A DNA stretch of 64,000 nt from Amphibalanus amphitrite (GCF_019059575.1 NW_024881589.1:1013501-1077500); one strand, 5' to 3'. Counted from the stretch's first letter, positions 11,304-35,497 are shown. Made by a program: numbers and translations. Notes: generated from the sequence alone by a model not told the origin.

Positions 11304-11454
11304 CATAGGCGGCGGAACGGGGAGGGCACCGGGGCACCGTGCCCCCCTTTGATTTTGGCATTTTAACATTAGCCCCCCATGGGCGTTGCATGGAAAGAAT
11401 GGGATCAAAAGTCGGCAGTGCCCCCTTTTAATTGAAAGTGTTCCGCCGCTACTG
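11304..11454 (+). mobile_element. hAT-type MITE, copy 1
   Basis: 151 bp. The left end is CATAGGCGGCGGAAC and the right end, read inward, is CAGTAGCGGCGGAACAC. It is flanked by an 8-bp duplication ATTGGAA(C/T) (11296-11303 and 11455-11462). Its twin is at 46861-47018. CAG-type tips plus an 8-bp duplication are the hAT signature. Confidence 0.88.
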
Positions 11455-12986
11455 ATTGGAATCGAATCGATGATCTACACATTTCTCTTTAAAAATCGTG
11501 CATTGTTCAATCAAGGCCAACAATTTACCAATTCCCGTCATGGCACAGCTCAGTGCGGGGACATAGCACCGAAGCCCGGGCAGACAGAAGCACAATACTG
11601 ACCGCACCAGACAAACTCGTGGGATTTAACTTCGGAGCTCATTTCACATGAATCGCTCCACCTCCCCGGCCCGACGCGGGCTGGGATACTCTGACAACAC
11701 AGGAAGATTCCGCCAGCGCGCTAAACTACGAGAGAGACGACCCACTTCCACCGGCCGGCACTCTCCTAAATAACCCCACTCACGGGACACGAACGCCAGG
11801 CCCGTGCCAACGGCGCCCGTCATGAAGACATCGCGTCTGGCGGCAGAGGCTCACCTGTCCGTCAGCTGACTGACACCCCTGGTGACGTCACCAGGGGGTC
11901 TGTCGGACGGCCGCCGTCTCGTCAGCCGGCTCTGGCACGTCGTAAATCACACACCTGAACGACCAGCAGACAGGCCATGGGGGACTGGGGAGTCGCACGC
12001 GCAGTGCGGGAGGAAGAGGGCAATTGACGGTGGTACGGAAGGGGAAACAGGGAGCAGCCCTGGGTCTGAATGGGGCCGGCACGGTTTCCCTCTCCCGGTG
12101 CGGAAGCGTTGTGGTTGGGTGGCTGGGGTACGGGGGAAGGGGGTCCGAGCCGTGACCCGGCCGCGTGGGAGACGCTCTCACCTGGTTTTCAGCGGCGGTC
12201 GTCCGGCCTTGGCGAGCGGCGGCCGACAGCGCTTCCTGCTGGCCCATATCCCTCCGCCCGCGCCGACCATATATGGTGCTGCCCCGAGGTGGCCTCCAAA
12301 CGGCGGAGTCGGCCGCCGCGCCGCCCCAATCCCTCTCAAAGCTGAGCTCCGCGACGGTCGGCGGTCGGCCGCACACACCCAGAGGCGATATACCGAATAT
12401 ATTTTAAACGTAAGTCACACAGCCTTCGCAGATCATTTGCCCGAGTTAGATACCGTCGTCTGAGGCACAAACGAAGCGTTTATGGTAGGTCATCACTTAC
12501 CCAGTCACGTCACAACGGATCAAGCCTGCACAAGCCAACAACCTGTCACGAGTTAAATATCTACGCAATACGAGCACATAACAAGTAGAGTCAATTATTG
12601 TCACTGTCTGCGATCCGCGGCGGGCGGGCGGGCGCGGTGCGCGCGGCCCGGGCGCGCTCCCTCCCGCGGCAGGGGCGCGCGGCTATTGGTGACGGTGAGG
12701 AGTTGATTCGCAACCGACCGGGGCCACCGGCCGCCCAATGAACGTGAAACGAGGCACTACAACGCGCCGCGCGGGCCGCGGGCCGGCGCCGGCGGCCGGC
12801 GCGCGGACGGTCCGCTCGGGGGCGGCGTCACCACGGCCAGCCGGCCTCCTGCAGAGGCTCCTCCCCCGGCGCGTCCTCCTGCTCGTCCTCGTCCTCGTCC
12901 TCCCACTCCTCGAGTCCGCGCTCCTCGGGGAAGAGGGCGCCGCTGATGAGCGCTACGTACGGACGCCACACGTAGGCGTCGGCCAG
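11455..12986. other. Non-coding region turning GC-rich; CArG box at 12267-12276
   Basis: 11900-12460 and 12600-12960 are GC- and CpG-rich and stay open in several frames by composition. The 193-codon frame at 11882-12463 shows no recognisable protein. The region contains a perfect serum-response-factor-type CArG box CCATATATGG (12267-12276) and a possible donor AAACGTAAGT at about 12410, so it may be a promoter or first exon. It also covers the 3' flank of the minus-strand DnaJ gene. Confidence 0.4.
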
Positions 12987-14036
12987 TCATAGCACGCTGC
13001 TCAGGATCTCCTTGGCGCTGGTCGACAGTACCTCGGGGAATTTGATGTCGAACGTGACGATCAGGTCGCCCCGCCGGCTCGGCTCCTTCGGGTGAGGCAG
13101 ACCGCGGCCCTGCAGGCGCTTTGTCGTCTTGGGTTTGACGATTTCGCGCGTCAGGTCGAGCGGGATGCCCTCGCCCTGCAGCACGGGAATTTCGACCACC
13201 GTGCCACACAGCGCTTCCCGCAAGCTAATCTTGCACGTGTAGCGGATGTCACTGCCCTCGCGCTTGAACAGCGGGTGGGGCTTGTCGCGGATGATGAAGA
13301 CGATGTCTGCCGGGATCTTGCCCTGCCCCTGGTCGCCCTCCCGCTGGAAGGTGATCCGAGTGCCGGCCTTCCATCCGGGCTTGACGTTGATGGTGAGCAC
13401 CTTGTCTTCGCGACGCGACGTCACTCCGTCTGGGTTCATCACCTTGCGAGAGATTTTCATCTTCTTTGTGCAGCCGCGCGCGATGTCGTCCAGTGTGACA
13501 TACAGGTCGTGCTCGACGGCCGGGTCCTGCTGCTTGGTACGCGGCTTCGACGGGCCCGTGTTGAACGACTGCGAGCGGAAGGCACCCGGCCGCGAGCCCA
13601 TGCCGAAGTGCGGCAGTCCACCGTCCTCCATCTCCTCGTCAAAGAACACCCGACCGCCCAGACCACCGCCTGGGCCCATACCGGACGAAAAGAACGACTC
13701 GAAAGGGTTGTTGGTCCCGAAAAACTGTGCGAATGTGGCGCGCGGGTCTCCATGGAACGTGTATGTGAAGTTGGGCGCGCCTCCGCCGCCGCCGCCGCCG
13801 CCACCACCCATGTTACCCTTGAGGCCCTCCTCGCCGTACCTATCGTAAACGTCCTTCTTTTTCTTGTCGCTGAGCACTTCGTACGCCTCGGCGATGTCCT
13901 TGAACTTCTCCTCTGCGCCGGGTGCCTTGTTCTTGTCCGGATGGTGTTTGAGCGCCATCTTGCGATAGGCCTTGCGGATCTCCTCGTCTGTGGCGTTGCG
14001 GGCGATGCCCAGCGTTTTGTAGTAGTCCTTCCCCAT
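12987..14036 (-). CDS. DNAJB1: DnaJ/Hsp40 co-chaperone, type II (DNAJB1/DNAJB4-like)
   Basis: 349 residues in one exon, close to the 334-351 usual for this subfamily. It starts [16 protein letters not shown]. The J domain (1-70) has HPD at 32-34, which stimulates Hsp70 ATPase. It is followed by a Gly/Phe region with a ten-Gly run, then C-terminal domains CTD1 and CTD2 (about 170-345) that bind substrate and the Hsp70 tail. There is no CxxCxGxG zinc region, so it is type II. Lack of introns fits heat-inducible family members, but I saw no convincing heat-shock element in the 350 bp upstream. The same frame stays open for 52 codons beyond the TGA (12831-12986). It acts in cytosol and nucleus, by family knowledge. 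Confidence 0.96.
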   Translation of the reverse strand: MGKDYYKTLGIARNATDEEIRKAYRKMALKHHPDKNKAPGAEEKFKDIAEAYEVLSDKKKKDVYDRYGEEGLKGNMGGGGGGGGGGAPNFTYTFHGDPRATFAQFFGTNNPFESFFSSGMGPGGGLGGRVFFDEEMEDGGLPHFGMGSRPGAFRSQSFNTGPSKPRTKQQDPAVEHDLYVTLDDIARGCTKKMKISRKVMNPDGVTSRREDKVLTINVKPGWKAGTRITFQREGDQGQGKIPADIVFIIRDKPHPLFKREGSDIRYTCKISLREALCGTVVEIPVLQGEGIPLDLTREIVKPKTTKRLQGRGLPHPKEPSRRGDLIVTFDIKFPEVLSTSAKEILSSVL

Positions 14037-15408
14037 GGTGGCGGAGCGTGGAGGCGGTGCCGCTGGCTACAGTGGACTCCTGCAACAGGAGAGAGCAGTG
14101 TCGGAGAACGGTAGGTGGAGCGGTCGCCCAAACAGCAGTGTCGGGGAACCATTCAGTGAAATAACGTTATAATTCCCTGTGAGCTTACGGTAGCTACAGC
14201 TCACAATCACGGTTTATTTAACGACAATGTTATCCAGGGCAATGAAGGGGGAGGGCCTGACGCCAGGGACACACGGGCCATAACAAGCTCCCACAAGAAG
14301 GTCAAGCCCCGTTCGAGTTCCATTTGTCGGTAACCACGGTCACACCGGAGACAAGTTCAAGACCACGTGCTTCGTCAAAGGCAATTATAAAAATCAAGGA
14401 ATAGAAGACGCAAAAAGTGAAGATTGCAAGCTGTAAGAATGCAAAACTAAGACGACGATGAAAAAACATAACTCATTTCATTAGATAACGTAATGTTAAA
14501 TTAAACCACTTCTGAGTGTTAAGCAATCAACGCACGTGTGCAAGGTCGTCAATTGCTTTCTAAGAAGCTTATCATCGCCAAACTATTTTGAAATACATAT
14601 GACGAGCTGGCTCCTTAGTTGATCCATGTAGTCTTAGTGCCGATTTGGCCACTTGAGGGTCAATATCGATGATGGAATACACGCATTATCGATAGTTATA
14701 AATGGTCGGCTGTTGTATGAATTAAATGACGTGTGCATTTATCGATACATAGCATCGAAATGCCATTGCCCTTTATGGTTTCATTTCAATTGAGCAAGTG
14801 GTTTTGTATAGATAACAGTAGAATTGTTCTATTGTTATCTATGGCATTTGTAATATGTCATAACTAACTACAGCATTCTGATCGTCAACTTCCTCAATTT
14901 TTCCTCAGTTTCATCAAAGCGCCGGAATTCGACGCTTAGCCGGTAGTGAGAGCCCGGTTCAAGCCCCGGTGCGGGCGGCCACATTTAGCTCCTACGTGTA
15001 ATGGCGTGCGTGTCTGTGGCAGGGGCCGCACAGAGGCCAGGTAACGTGAGTGAGCGGAGGGGGCCGTGTCCAGTCGTGAGGGCACGTTAAACGTTCGGAT
15101 TAAATTCTGCCATACAACTGGAATTGCGCGATCGGGTGGTGGGGTCAGGGTCAGCACAACAAGCTATGCTTAGTGCGGGCTCTGATTCCTCAAATTCAAC
15201 CATTCAACCATTCGGACTAAATTTATATAAAAAATTAGCACTAAATGGCGGAGGCTGATGAAGGTAATTTATGTTAGGGGGCACCAGCAAAAGTTATTAT
15301 CACCGGATTTAGGCCACATACCCACGTAGCATAGACTTACAAGTTACATGCAAGGGCTATATCGAGCCAGAATTATTTTAAATTCGACCGATATCAATAG
15401 TCAGTTTT
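14037..15408. other. DnaJ upstream region and intergenic sequence
   Basis: 14037-14160 is probably the 5' leader and promoter of the minus-strand DnaJ gene. 14945-15150 contains a B-box-like GGTTCAAGCCC followed by GC-rich sequence ending in GGGCACGTTAAACG, which looks like a decayed tRNA-derived SINE, weakly supported. No gene recognised. Confidence 0.4.
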
Positions 15409-15438
15409 TCCGCCACTGCAAGATCTTGCAGTGGCGGA
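15409..15438. repeat. Perfect 30-bp palindrome built from two hAT-like tips
   Basis: The arms read TCCGCCACTG and CAGTGGCGGA around CAAGATCTTG. CAGTGGCGGA is a typical hAT terminus, so this may be two element ends abutting outward from a shared target sequence. Confidence 0.6.
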
Positions 15439-16373
15439 CACAACGCTGGCGGATATTGTGATAATTACTCATAACAGTATGCGGAATCGGAGTCGGAGTC
15501 GGCCGAAGTCGGTGGGAGTCCACAGTTCTTCTCGGAGTCGGAGTAAGCATTGCATGGCTCACAGTTTTGCTGGACGCCTGTTAAGAGGGAAATTTTACAT
15601 TTTTCGACCTTTACAGTACAAATTTTGTCGAAGTCAAAGCTATTCAAAGCCACATTCCTGTTAATCTTTTGAGCGTGAAAAGCAGAAGGCGGCGGCTGCG
15701 CCAGAAGCTGCTTCAATTCAGTATGCTACTATTAAGTATACTTGCAATAGCTTGAGCCCTGGCAGCGCCGCCCGCTGTGCGGAAGAACGCAAGCGCACCC
15801 GCTTCCGCTATGCCGCCCTCCGTGAGAGATATGTTTTCATTCCCTCTGCGGTTGAGACTTCTGGTGTCCTGACTCCTGGGTCCGGCGGCCACAGGTCTCA
15901 TGAAGGAGCTTGGCCGTCGGCTGACGTGCCGCCCCGGAGACAAACGGGAAACAGTCTGGCTGGCACAAAGGGTTTCAATCGCTGTGGCCAGGGGGCCAGG
16001 GGCAACGCTGCCTCCGTGCTGGCCACAGCAAAACTAGCAGTGGCCGACAGACCGGGACCGTCACCGACCCCATCGTCCAGGCTGACCCTAAGCATGATCA
16101 CTCTTCACTAAAGGACATGATGTGGAGTTTGCTAATGTAATAATTAAATGAGGACTTTACTCCACAAGAAATCGTTCGGGTCGGAGCTTTCGAATTGTAT
16201 TACAAAGCTTCGTCAGCGTATCGTAATCAACATTTACGAATAACCTTTAATCAATATACCGATTGATGAACGAAAACCGAAGCCTCAAAATGAAAATATA
16301 GGGGTACCTATTCTAAAGTACCTATGATCGAAAATAAAATAAATATCCCTTTTATTTCCGCTAATACTTTAGA
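15439..16373. other. Intergenic, no gene seen
   Basis: Contains a short run of GGAGTC units (15488-15545) and a GC-rich patch at 15750-16090. That patch is open for 119 codons but encodes nothing I recognise. Confidence 0.4.
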
Positions 16374-16552
16374 ATATCCCGTGCACCGACGGGGGTCTGC
16401 GCCAACTTAGTACCGACAGGGGGGGGGGGGGGGGCGGATGACCTTGCACACCATGTGTAAAATTGATGAGAGAATAGTCGTGCCGAATTTGGAATATCTA
16501 CGAAAAACCTCAGGGGGGGGGGATATCCGCCCCCCGTCGGTGCGCGTGATAT
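16374..16552. mobile_element. Short G-run TIR element (ATAT target)
   Basis: 179 bp between ATAT repeats (16374-16377 and 16549-16552). The ends are CCCGTGCACCGACGGGGG and its near-inverse. A long G-run sits at 16419-16435. It looks like a miniature relative of the larger G-run elements at 39-64 kb. Confidence 0.7.
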
Positions 16553-16646
16553 AATTGTTATTATGAGACTCCAGATTTCTTTAATCAGTAAAGTAATTTT
16601 CATGAGCCTCAAACAAGCGCTTTCTCATATTGACTAGGAGCAACAT

Positions 16647-17124
16647 TTAAAGTGACCATCCCACCTTAACATTAGTTTTGGGTTGAGATAGCCAAATTGG
16701 TGGCCATAACCTGAAATTACCGGTTTGGGCACTCACAACATCGAAAAATGCTTTAATTCGGAGATACGGAATTTCAACCTTGCAGTTTTCCGATTGTAAG
16801 GGGCTAATGCTTTGGAATGCCCCCTTAGAATTTGTGACGTCAGCGCAGATCTAACGATTTTAAATATTTTACTAAAACGCTTGGTAGCACGCGGTGGTAT
16901 ATGCCGCTTTGCGCGCAACAAGTGCCGTACTTTCAAATATGATAAGTCGCTAGGAACAGCGGAGATCCCAAAAAGTAAACACAAGTAAAAGTTTAATATC
17001 TTGAAAACCGGTGAATATTTTTCGATGAAATTTGGTAGATATTCGTTTTCGCTCTTACTGAACCGAGCGACATCACTTTCATGCCAATTCATTAACTTTT
17101 TTGAAAGTGGGAGGGTCCCTTTAA
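16647..17124. mobile_element. TTAA MITE with AGGGACTATCCCACC ends, copy 1
   Basis: TTAA at 16647 and 17121. The left tip is AGTGACCATCCCACCTTAAC and the right tip is inverse (GTGGGAGGGTCCCT). The left arms of the two copies also share 'GGGTTGAGATAGCCAA'. TTAA duplication with an AGGG tip suggests Kolobok-like mobilisation. Confidence 0.8.
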
Positions 17125-18152
17125 TGTTTACTTTTATAAACTAGGCCCTAACCCCAAGGTATGACAAAAAAGACGACGGGTTTCCGTTAATCATTGCGAC
17201 AGCTAGCCTGTTGTTAACCCACAATCTTTTACTTGATGCTACATCACTGCGCATTAAAATAAAAAGCCCCGTACTACACATTTTCCGTAGCTTCAGGGCG
17301 TAGTCCCGAACCATCACACCATCACACTTTCTGCAGTCTGCACCACCCACAGATCAGTAGCAATCGCAGCCTCTAGATGGCGACAGCGACAACGTCTGCA
17401 CTTATACTGTACCGCAGAGCACTAGCAAACTTTACCCCTAGATGTCGCTAGTAGTGAGCGCCTGAATATAGGCTGTACCGCCGGGCAGGCTGAGTGCGGT
17501 GATATACCTACTGGCTGAGTGCGGTGATAAGGAAGGGGGGGGGGAGGGGGGACTGGGGAGGGAAAGGAAGGGGAGGGTTGAGATAACGAGATCACAGCAC
17601 CATGGTTTCCAGGACCATGTTCTATATCTACAGCAATCAGGTGGCCTAAAATGGTAGGTATCAGCATAGTTAACAGTAAACACTAAACAGGCGCTGTCTA
17701 TAACAACTTCGCGTTTTTAGCGGCCGTCACGCCTTGTGATTGCATCCAATACGATAATTTTCACAGTAAGAATGATTGATCCTTCCCTTTGGTGCGAACA
17801 AATGAAAATTGTAAGCGGCCACCTGCAGACGGTCGGTCTAAGCGAGCCCAGACCTTTTCCGGCAGAAGTTGAATCATTTGAGCATAACGAACATCGGATT
17901 ACTTCAAAGTTTGACACGAACATGGCTGGTATGCAGGGCACTAACAAGTAACAATCGGTTGGACCGTCCACAAAGGCAGCCACAGGGTGCGCGTGACATT
18001 GAGTGGTGCCTTTTGGGACGCGAAGGCCACATTTACATGCAAACTATGCATCTAGCAATCATGAAAGTATCATCCCTCTCACTCTCTTCTGGTGGATAAG
18101 CGTTGGTACCTATATATTATACATAGCTTATAGCGGGAGGGCATTATCCGCT
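17125..18152. other. Intergenic, no gene seen
   Basis: Includes a G-rich tract (17535-17575). No recognisable gene or RNA. Confidence 0.4.
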
Positions 18153-18656
18153 TTAAAGGGACTATCCCACCTTTAACATGGGGTTTTTGAGTTGAGATAG
18201 CCAAGTTTGCGGCGAGATTCCGAAACCACTATCTATCTAGGTTGCAACCCCCGCGGCCTCTTGGTGTTGAAGAAATTCGTTCCCTTCATTTGAAAATGGG
18301 CCTTGTACAAGGCCCTATCTTCAACATGGAGCGACCGTTAGTGTGACGTCACCTCGCTTAGTCATTCTGATTTAAATGGGTTTGTTCGTTGAAAAATCGC
18401 TTACTTGGTCTGAACTTTGTTGTGGTGCCTACAGAGTAAAAAGAATCAGCTTTATGACAGTAATGTGGCCTGGGGAAGGAGGTAATTTTGGGCTGTGACG
18501 TCACATATTTGAAAGTTTGTGTTTGGAATATGGGAAGCCTAAGATGTTTAATGAAAAATAAATGCCAGAACCGTGTTCCTGGTCATCCAATCTATAAAGT
18601 CGGGCACAATTTAACTGGTTTTAACAACATTTTAGAAGGTGGGATAGTCCCTTTAA
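18153..18656. mobile_element. TTAA MITE with AGGGACTATCCCACC ends, copy 2
   Basis: TTAA at 18153 and 18653 encloses AGGGACTATCCCACCTTTAA and its inverse GGTGGGATAGTCCCT. At 504 bp it is better preserved at the tips than copy 1. Confidence 0.88.
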
Positions 18657-20099
18657 CAACCGTAATCACGCCTCGCGTTCTTGGAGAATTTATTCACAAG
18701 AAAACCTAGCCCCTACCTTGGTGCACTTGACTCAGAGACCAGCGGTTGACATGGGACCTTAAAAACGGGTACCTACCAGTCGTTGCGTCTCGTTCCGGCG
18801 CTTACGCTCGTTTTTCCCTCGAGGGCCGAGGCTCTAACTCGTCCTAGCTTTGAGTCAGCCTCCCCGGACCCGGTGAGTGCAGAAAGCTGATAGAACGGCA
18901 GCCACAAATGCACATATAAAGGAAGACCTGCCGAATCGAAAGATATGCAATATGGCCTCACAATGGACGTGACCATAGATGTGTACCTGTGGCCCTTTGA
19001 CCACGATTTCCCTGTGTCCGTCGGTGTTGTGACTTGTGACCCACTGAGTGTCTAAACAAATAAAATAATATCATTCCAATGAAGGCTTCTGAGACGAGTA
19101 AGCCGGCTCAGCGTATAGCCACCCGCTGCTCCACCATGGGCTTCTCAGACCGGTGCGGGCCCTTCGGGAACCGGCCTGAGCTCCCGAACTCTTTCACACC
19201 GGAGCAACTCCCTTGAACTGCACCATGGGCAGATTTATGTTCGAAAACCGGCAAGTGCCCTCAGACGAGATAAGATCGTGGGCCCTGATTGTGAGACCCT
19301 CAGGCCCGCCCGTTTCAGCGCAGTCGGTGGGCCCGATGAAATACGGGGCACTTCAAGATGTTAATTGTTAGGTGGACTGAGGACTCCTACATAGTTTGAG
19401 AGCGATCACTAGCCGTTTTCAGCCATAGGCGCATCTCAAGCTGAACGGTAAGTTAATCGCAACTAGTGTCTACGGGGGTCGATCATCAGGTCACAAGTCA
19501 ATCAGCTGGGCGGGGCGGCCCCAGCTAAGCTCGGAGCCCAGGCCCGCCCACTCGCCGCCCGCAGGTGTTCGATGCCGGGCAGCAGCCGACAGGCACAGCA
19601 CACGGACACAGCTGCCTCGAACACCGCAGCAATGGCGGACAACGTACCTGCTGTGAAAATCCAAATCACATGGGTCACTTCGGCCGTATCACGCCGGCTC
19701 TCCGTTTCGCGGCGCGACACCGACCCCGCCACGGACCTCCCATTCACTGAGCGAGCCGCCGGCGCCCGTTCCGCGGAGCGACACTCGCGCCGGGCACTCA
19801 CCCCATATATGGAGGCAGTGACGCAAGCACGAGCCAAGAACCTGTTTGGCGGACGGGTATTCGTCGATGACGTGATGTGGGCTGGCCTTGGCGAGCTGCG
19901 TCGGCGGACCAGCTCGCGACATCTGCCGTCTGCTCTGAAAGGTGTAGTTCGTTTTTCACTCACCAGGAAATCATGAGCCAGCTGGATGCTTTTTCTCTTT
20001 TTCGGGGAGCCTCAGGTCCGGCCGGCGCCATCGTGAAGCGGTCTCACTCGGCCGCGTTACTTTCCGTGGTGGTCTCCCTGCGGCCGGTCATCCTTCAAA
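18657..20099. other. ATP synthase beta upstream region; CArG box at 19803-19812
   Basis: 19500-20060 is GC/CpG-rich and open in several frames on both strands, but no protein family was recognised, so I read it as promoter and 5' leader. It holds a second perfect CArG box CCATATATGG (19803-19812). Sequence before 19500 is ordinary intergenic DNA. Confidence 0.5.
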
Positions 20100-31759
<11,660 letters not shown>

Positions 31760-34030
31760 AGTGACTGTGCGCGGTGAGCCTGGGCGCGGCGGGGCGCGCG
31801 CGGCCGTCACCCGCAGCCCGCCCGCCGCCGGCCGCGCCGCGCCGAACCACGTGTAGTAGCGACACTGAGCGGAGACCAGGCGCCCAAATACATACGCCCA
31901 CGTCTCCGTGAAGCAGCTGTTTGGTGTTGGGAACAGCGGAGGGGAGGGGGCGCCGGCTCAAACCGGGGTGGGACGTGTGATGTGCCAGAGATTGGGATGG
32001 ATTCCGGGTGCGATCATTGTAGGTGAACTATAGTAGGCGCGATGCGCTCAACTGTTGTGAACGAATGATGTCCATTGATCGAATCGAGAGCTGCTCATGA
32101 AATGTATTACGGACATAAAATCACCAAACAACTCGCCTTTGGACGTTCTGAAGTAAGCGGTGGGCTCTTTACAATAACGTGCTACAAAGTTACGAATTAT
32201 CAGTAAGCCCCCACCCCACCCCCGTAAATCGGAGTAAATCAGGCGAGGGTTCCTCCGGAACCAGAAATGCACATAGCACAGTGCCAACAACCGGTGCTAT
32301 GTTGGCGCCGCCGCCAGGCCCTAGTGAATAGTGGCTCTGGCTCGTAGCACCAGCAGACGCGACTGCTCCGCGTCGCAGTCTAGCCGCCTTAGGAGCCAAC
32401 AGGGGGCTGTGCTGGTCCCTGGGGCGTCAGTCTGCTGAAGAACCGCTGCTGTTTGTGATATTGTAGGCGAATAGTCTCGCCTTGGCAGGCCAGGATTGCG
32501 GGCGGACGGCAGCCAACAGAGGCTGTTCCCTGATGGCAGGGTGTGCGGCAGGCCTCAAAGTCGGAGCACGGCTGGGTGGGCGGGGTGTGTCGCTATTGGG
32601 GAACGGCCCGGGCGTGCCCATACCAGTTTTTCGCCCGTGACCAGTGCCATCTTTAGTAGGGTGACGACCGATTGTTCGGGTGATTGGAAGGGAAAGTGGA
32701 ACTGGAAATGGAGCACAAAAGCTACTGAGGAAGGAAGCGAATGCAGACGCTATTCCAAGAATGGCAACAATACGTTCTGTTTGAGAGTTCTCGTGGGGTT
32801 GTGTATTCCCATGGCGCTTACTTTCTCTTCCGTCCATTTGCGCATAATTCGAGTTCGATAAGCGTAGCTCAGCCGTCATGATATTCGGTATAATTAGGTA
32901 TAGCGAAGTTTTCAAAGTGAAAATGCATTCAATTTCAACCGTCAACATGTCTGTGCGAAAACTCGGGATGACAGTCCCCAGAATTTCGCCAATAATTGCC
33001 CGATTGAAAGGCCGGTCGTTCCCAGGGTGTTACAATAGCGACTTTACTGTCCTGCCGCGTGTAGGTAAGCGGGCGACCGGAATCTTTTGATAGACCGCCG
33101 CCCGTGTCCAGGCCGTTACTAGTTTTCAACAAGGGTGCACGTAAGTCAGTCTCGTAAATCATAACTTTATACCCCGCATGTGCGACTGGTAGTGGAGTTG
33201 CTGCGTTCATCGAGGTGACACTTCCTCAGTTTTTATCCTGTCGGCCGCCAGGGGCACTGCGGTGCAGCCTACCTGCAGGCGCTTGTTACTAACGCCATCT
33301 ATGGACACAAACTTAAACTATCATAGTATTCTACGGTGATAGGTAGAACGCGGCGCACCCGTTCTATGACGTTAGATAATTGAGACGAATCTCTTCTCGA
33401 CGGATATCTCCTATCGTAGTATATCGCCTTCGAGCACAACTAACACATTTTCCATAGGTTCTTATTGCAATTAAAGGTATCGAGTATCTGATGATGAGTA
33501 TCGAGCTTGTGAGGAACACAAAATATCATGCCGTAAATATTGTGCGCCAGTAAAAGCCACAGTGCACTGTATAGAGCCTATGAGGACTAGGAGCCACAGT
33601 CCACAGCGTGGAGGCGTCGGTTAACAGAGTCTCGGTCTGCGACTGACCCGGATCAGAGGTGGCAAAACAGCTCCTATCGGAACGGAGCTGCGACCACTTT
33701 TTACGTCTGTAAAAACTCGGATGATCGCTGCCGCTCGCCATACCGTAGCCGGATACGAATCCTTTGAGTCCGATCCCCGAGGGTTAGTTGTGTGTTTTAC
33801 GAGCTCGCAAATTATGCTGAGGCCTGGACTTCATCGCAGGCGAACGATTGGTCTTAGGACGTATTGGATGCCTATAACGGCATGGGTATGTGCGTTTCTT
33901 GAGGACATAATCAACATTGCTGTCTCAACAAAACCGTCTTAGGAGTTATCCATAATCTTTAGTGAATATCTAGGCAAAAACCATGTGCATTGTCGGATCT
34001 GTAATCCATACAACATGAAAGTGCTCGATA
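31760..34030. other. 3' flank of ATP synthase and intergenic sequence
   Basis: The first ~100 bp is GC-rich 3' UTR. The rest has no recognised gene. Short open frames (for example 32496-32861) show no family features. Confidence 0.4.
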
Positions 34031-34831
34031 TACCGGGTGGCCCAAAAAAAACGTTCCGAACTTTGGAGGCCCATATCTCAAATTCGAGTGCAAATAACGA
34101 GCCAAAATTTTCATCAAGGTAGCGTCACTTCTTTGCGCATTGGTATGCCAAATTATAACACTGTAACATCATTTTCAAGCCAGCAATCTTATGTTGAATT
34201 AAGTAACACGTTTTTGCTTTTTTTGCCGATGTTGAACGGCAGTAATGATTGGCTTAGACGTACCATGTTAGACAAAAGAATGAAAAAATAGAACACGTGA
34301 ATGAAACCAGAACGTGTGTTGTTATTTTAAATATTTTTGTCCCACTTATGTGCCAAATATTCAAATACTGAGCCAAAATAGTGTTAATGGATGCCATTTG
34401 TTTTAACAAGTCCTGTTTCGAGCAGGAGTGGCACGGTGCATGGGCTACTGCTGATCGCCCTCCCTTCAAGAAGATCAACTAGTTACCGACCGAATAAGGA
34501 AAAAAGCTAGAGGGAATGTGTCACACTGAGGCCTGAACCATCAACGAGACTAGTTGCCAGTAGCAGTCATGGCTGCAGGCCGTGGTGCCGAGATGGAAGT
34601 GGCCCGTTCACTCATATTTTTTAGTAAAAATCTGAGCAAAAAAGTAATTTTTACATGGCATGCTAGAAACACGAACCATTTAAAAAGTAATTGGCCGAAT
34701 AACATAAAAATCATACCATTTACTGAAAATGTATGCCGCATTGACTATTGGAAGTTTCAATGTTGTATCTTTATCACTTTCTGAGAAATATTGATTTAAA
34801 GTTGGGAACGTTTTTTCTGGGACACCCGGTA
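34031..34831. mobile_element. Mariner-type MITE, ~800 bp
   Basis: The left end TACCGGGTGGCCCAAAAAAA then CGTTCC is inverse to the right end TACCGGGTGTCCCAGAAAAA then CGTTCC, each starting at TA. No transposase frame remains. TA plus the CCGGGTG.CCCA tip indicates Tc1/mariner. Confidence 0.82.
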
Positions 34832-35497
34832 TGTACATACGATCCCGTCGAATCCGAGATAGAAATCCGTGAGATCCCAAATCCATTTCTCAGATCTGTG
34901 CGTATGTCGGCGTCTATGATTAAATTGTCGTTATTTTACATCAACATATGGTCACTACTCACTATGTTTTTTTTTCGAAACTAATACCGACTCGTTGCTA
35001 AATGGCACTGTCGATAAACTTCTATAAAACACAAATGTAGCTTTTCAGTTTTCAGTGTCATGAGCATACAACATTCTACAAGAAACACATTTGAACGAGA
35101 GCATTTTGGTCAAGCGTACCTAACCACACAACTTCCAAATCCTAAACTGAACGATACATAAATGTTCATCAATGAATAAGTTACACAACTGCATCAACAA
35201 AACATAATTACAACATAACAATGATTATTTGAAGCGCAGCATTATGATGGCGATGTCTTCCATATATTGCATAACATTCTGCTCTCCTTTACATTCATGG
35301 AACGAATTAACGCGAGCTGCGTGAGTGCACTTCCGAGAATGTCTCTCGCGAGCCAATCACGCTGGGTGGTCAATGGTCATTAGCCATCATCCGACATCCA
35401 GTAACCCAGGTGTATGTCTAGTCATCTAGGGGTATGTGACCCATCATTCGGGTCAGTGCTTTACTAAATGTGGTCGGTAGTCTGGACTGAAGACAGA
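34832..35497. other. Intergenic, no gene seen
   Basis: AT-rich DNA between the mariner MITE and the minisatellite. Nothing recognised. Confidence 0.4.

Noticed and set aside
11882-12463. 193-codon plus-strand frame
   Set aside because: Open in GC-rich DNA in several frames on both strands. No domain, no clear gene context. Kept only as a possible promoter or leader.
12757-14152. Several plus- and minus-strand frames over the DnaJ gene
   Set aside because: Shadows of the GC-rich DnaJ coding sequence.
14037-14420. Heat-shock elements upstream of DnaJ
   Set aside because: Only partial matches (for example GAA and TTC with three-base spacing at ~14145). No proper nGAAnnTTCnnGAAn array.
19502-19976. 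Overlapping plus and minus frames of ~130-150 codons before ATP synthase
   Set aside because: Both strands are open in a CpG-rich promoter-like region. Composition is Arg/Ser/Ala biased and no family was recognised.
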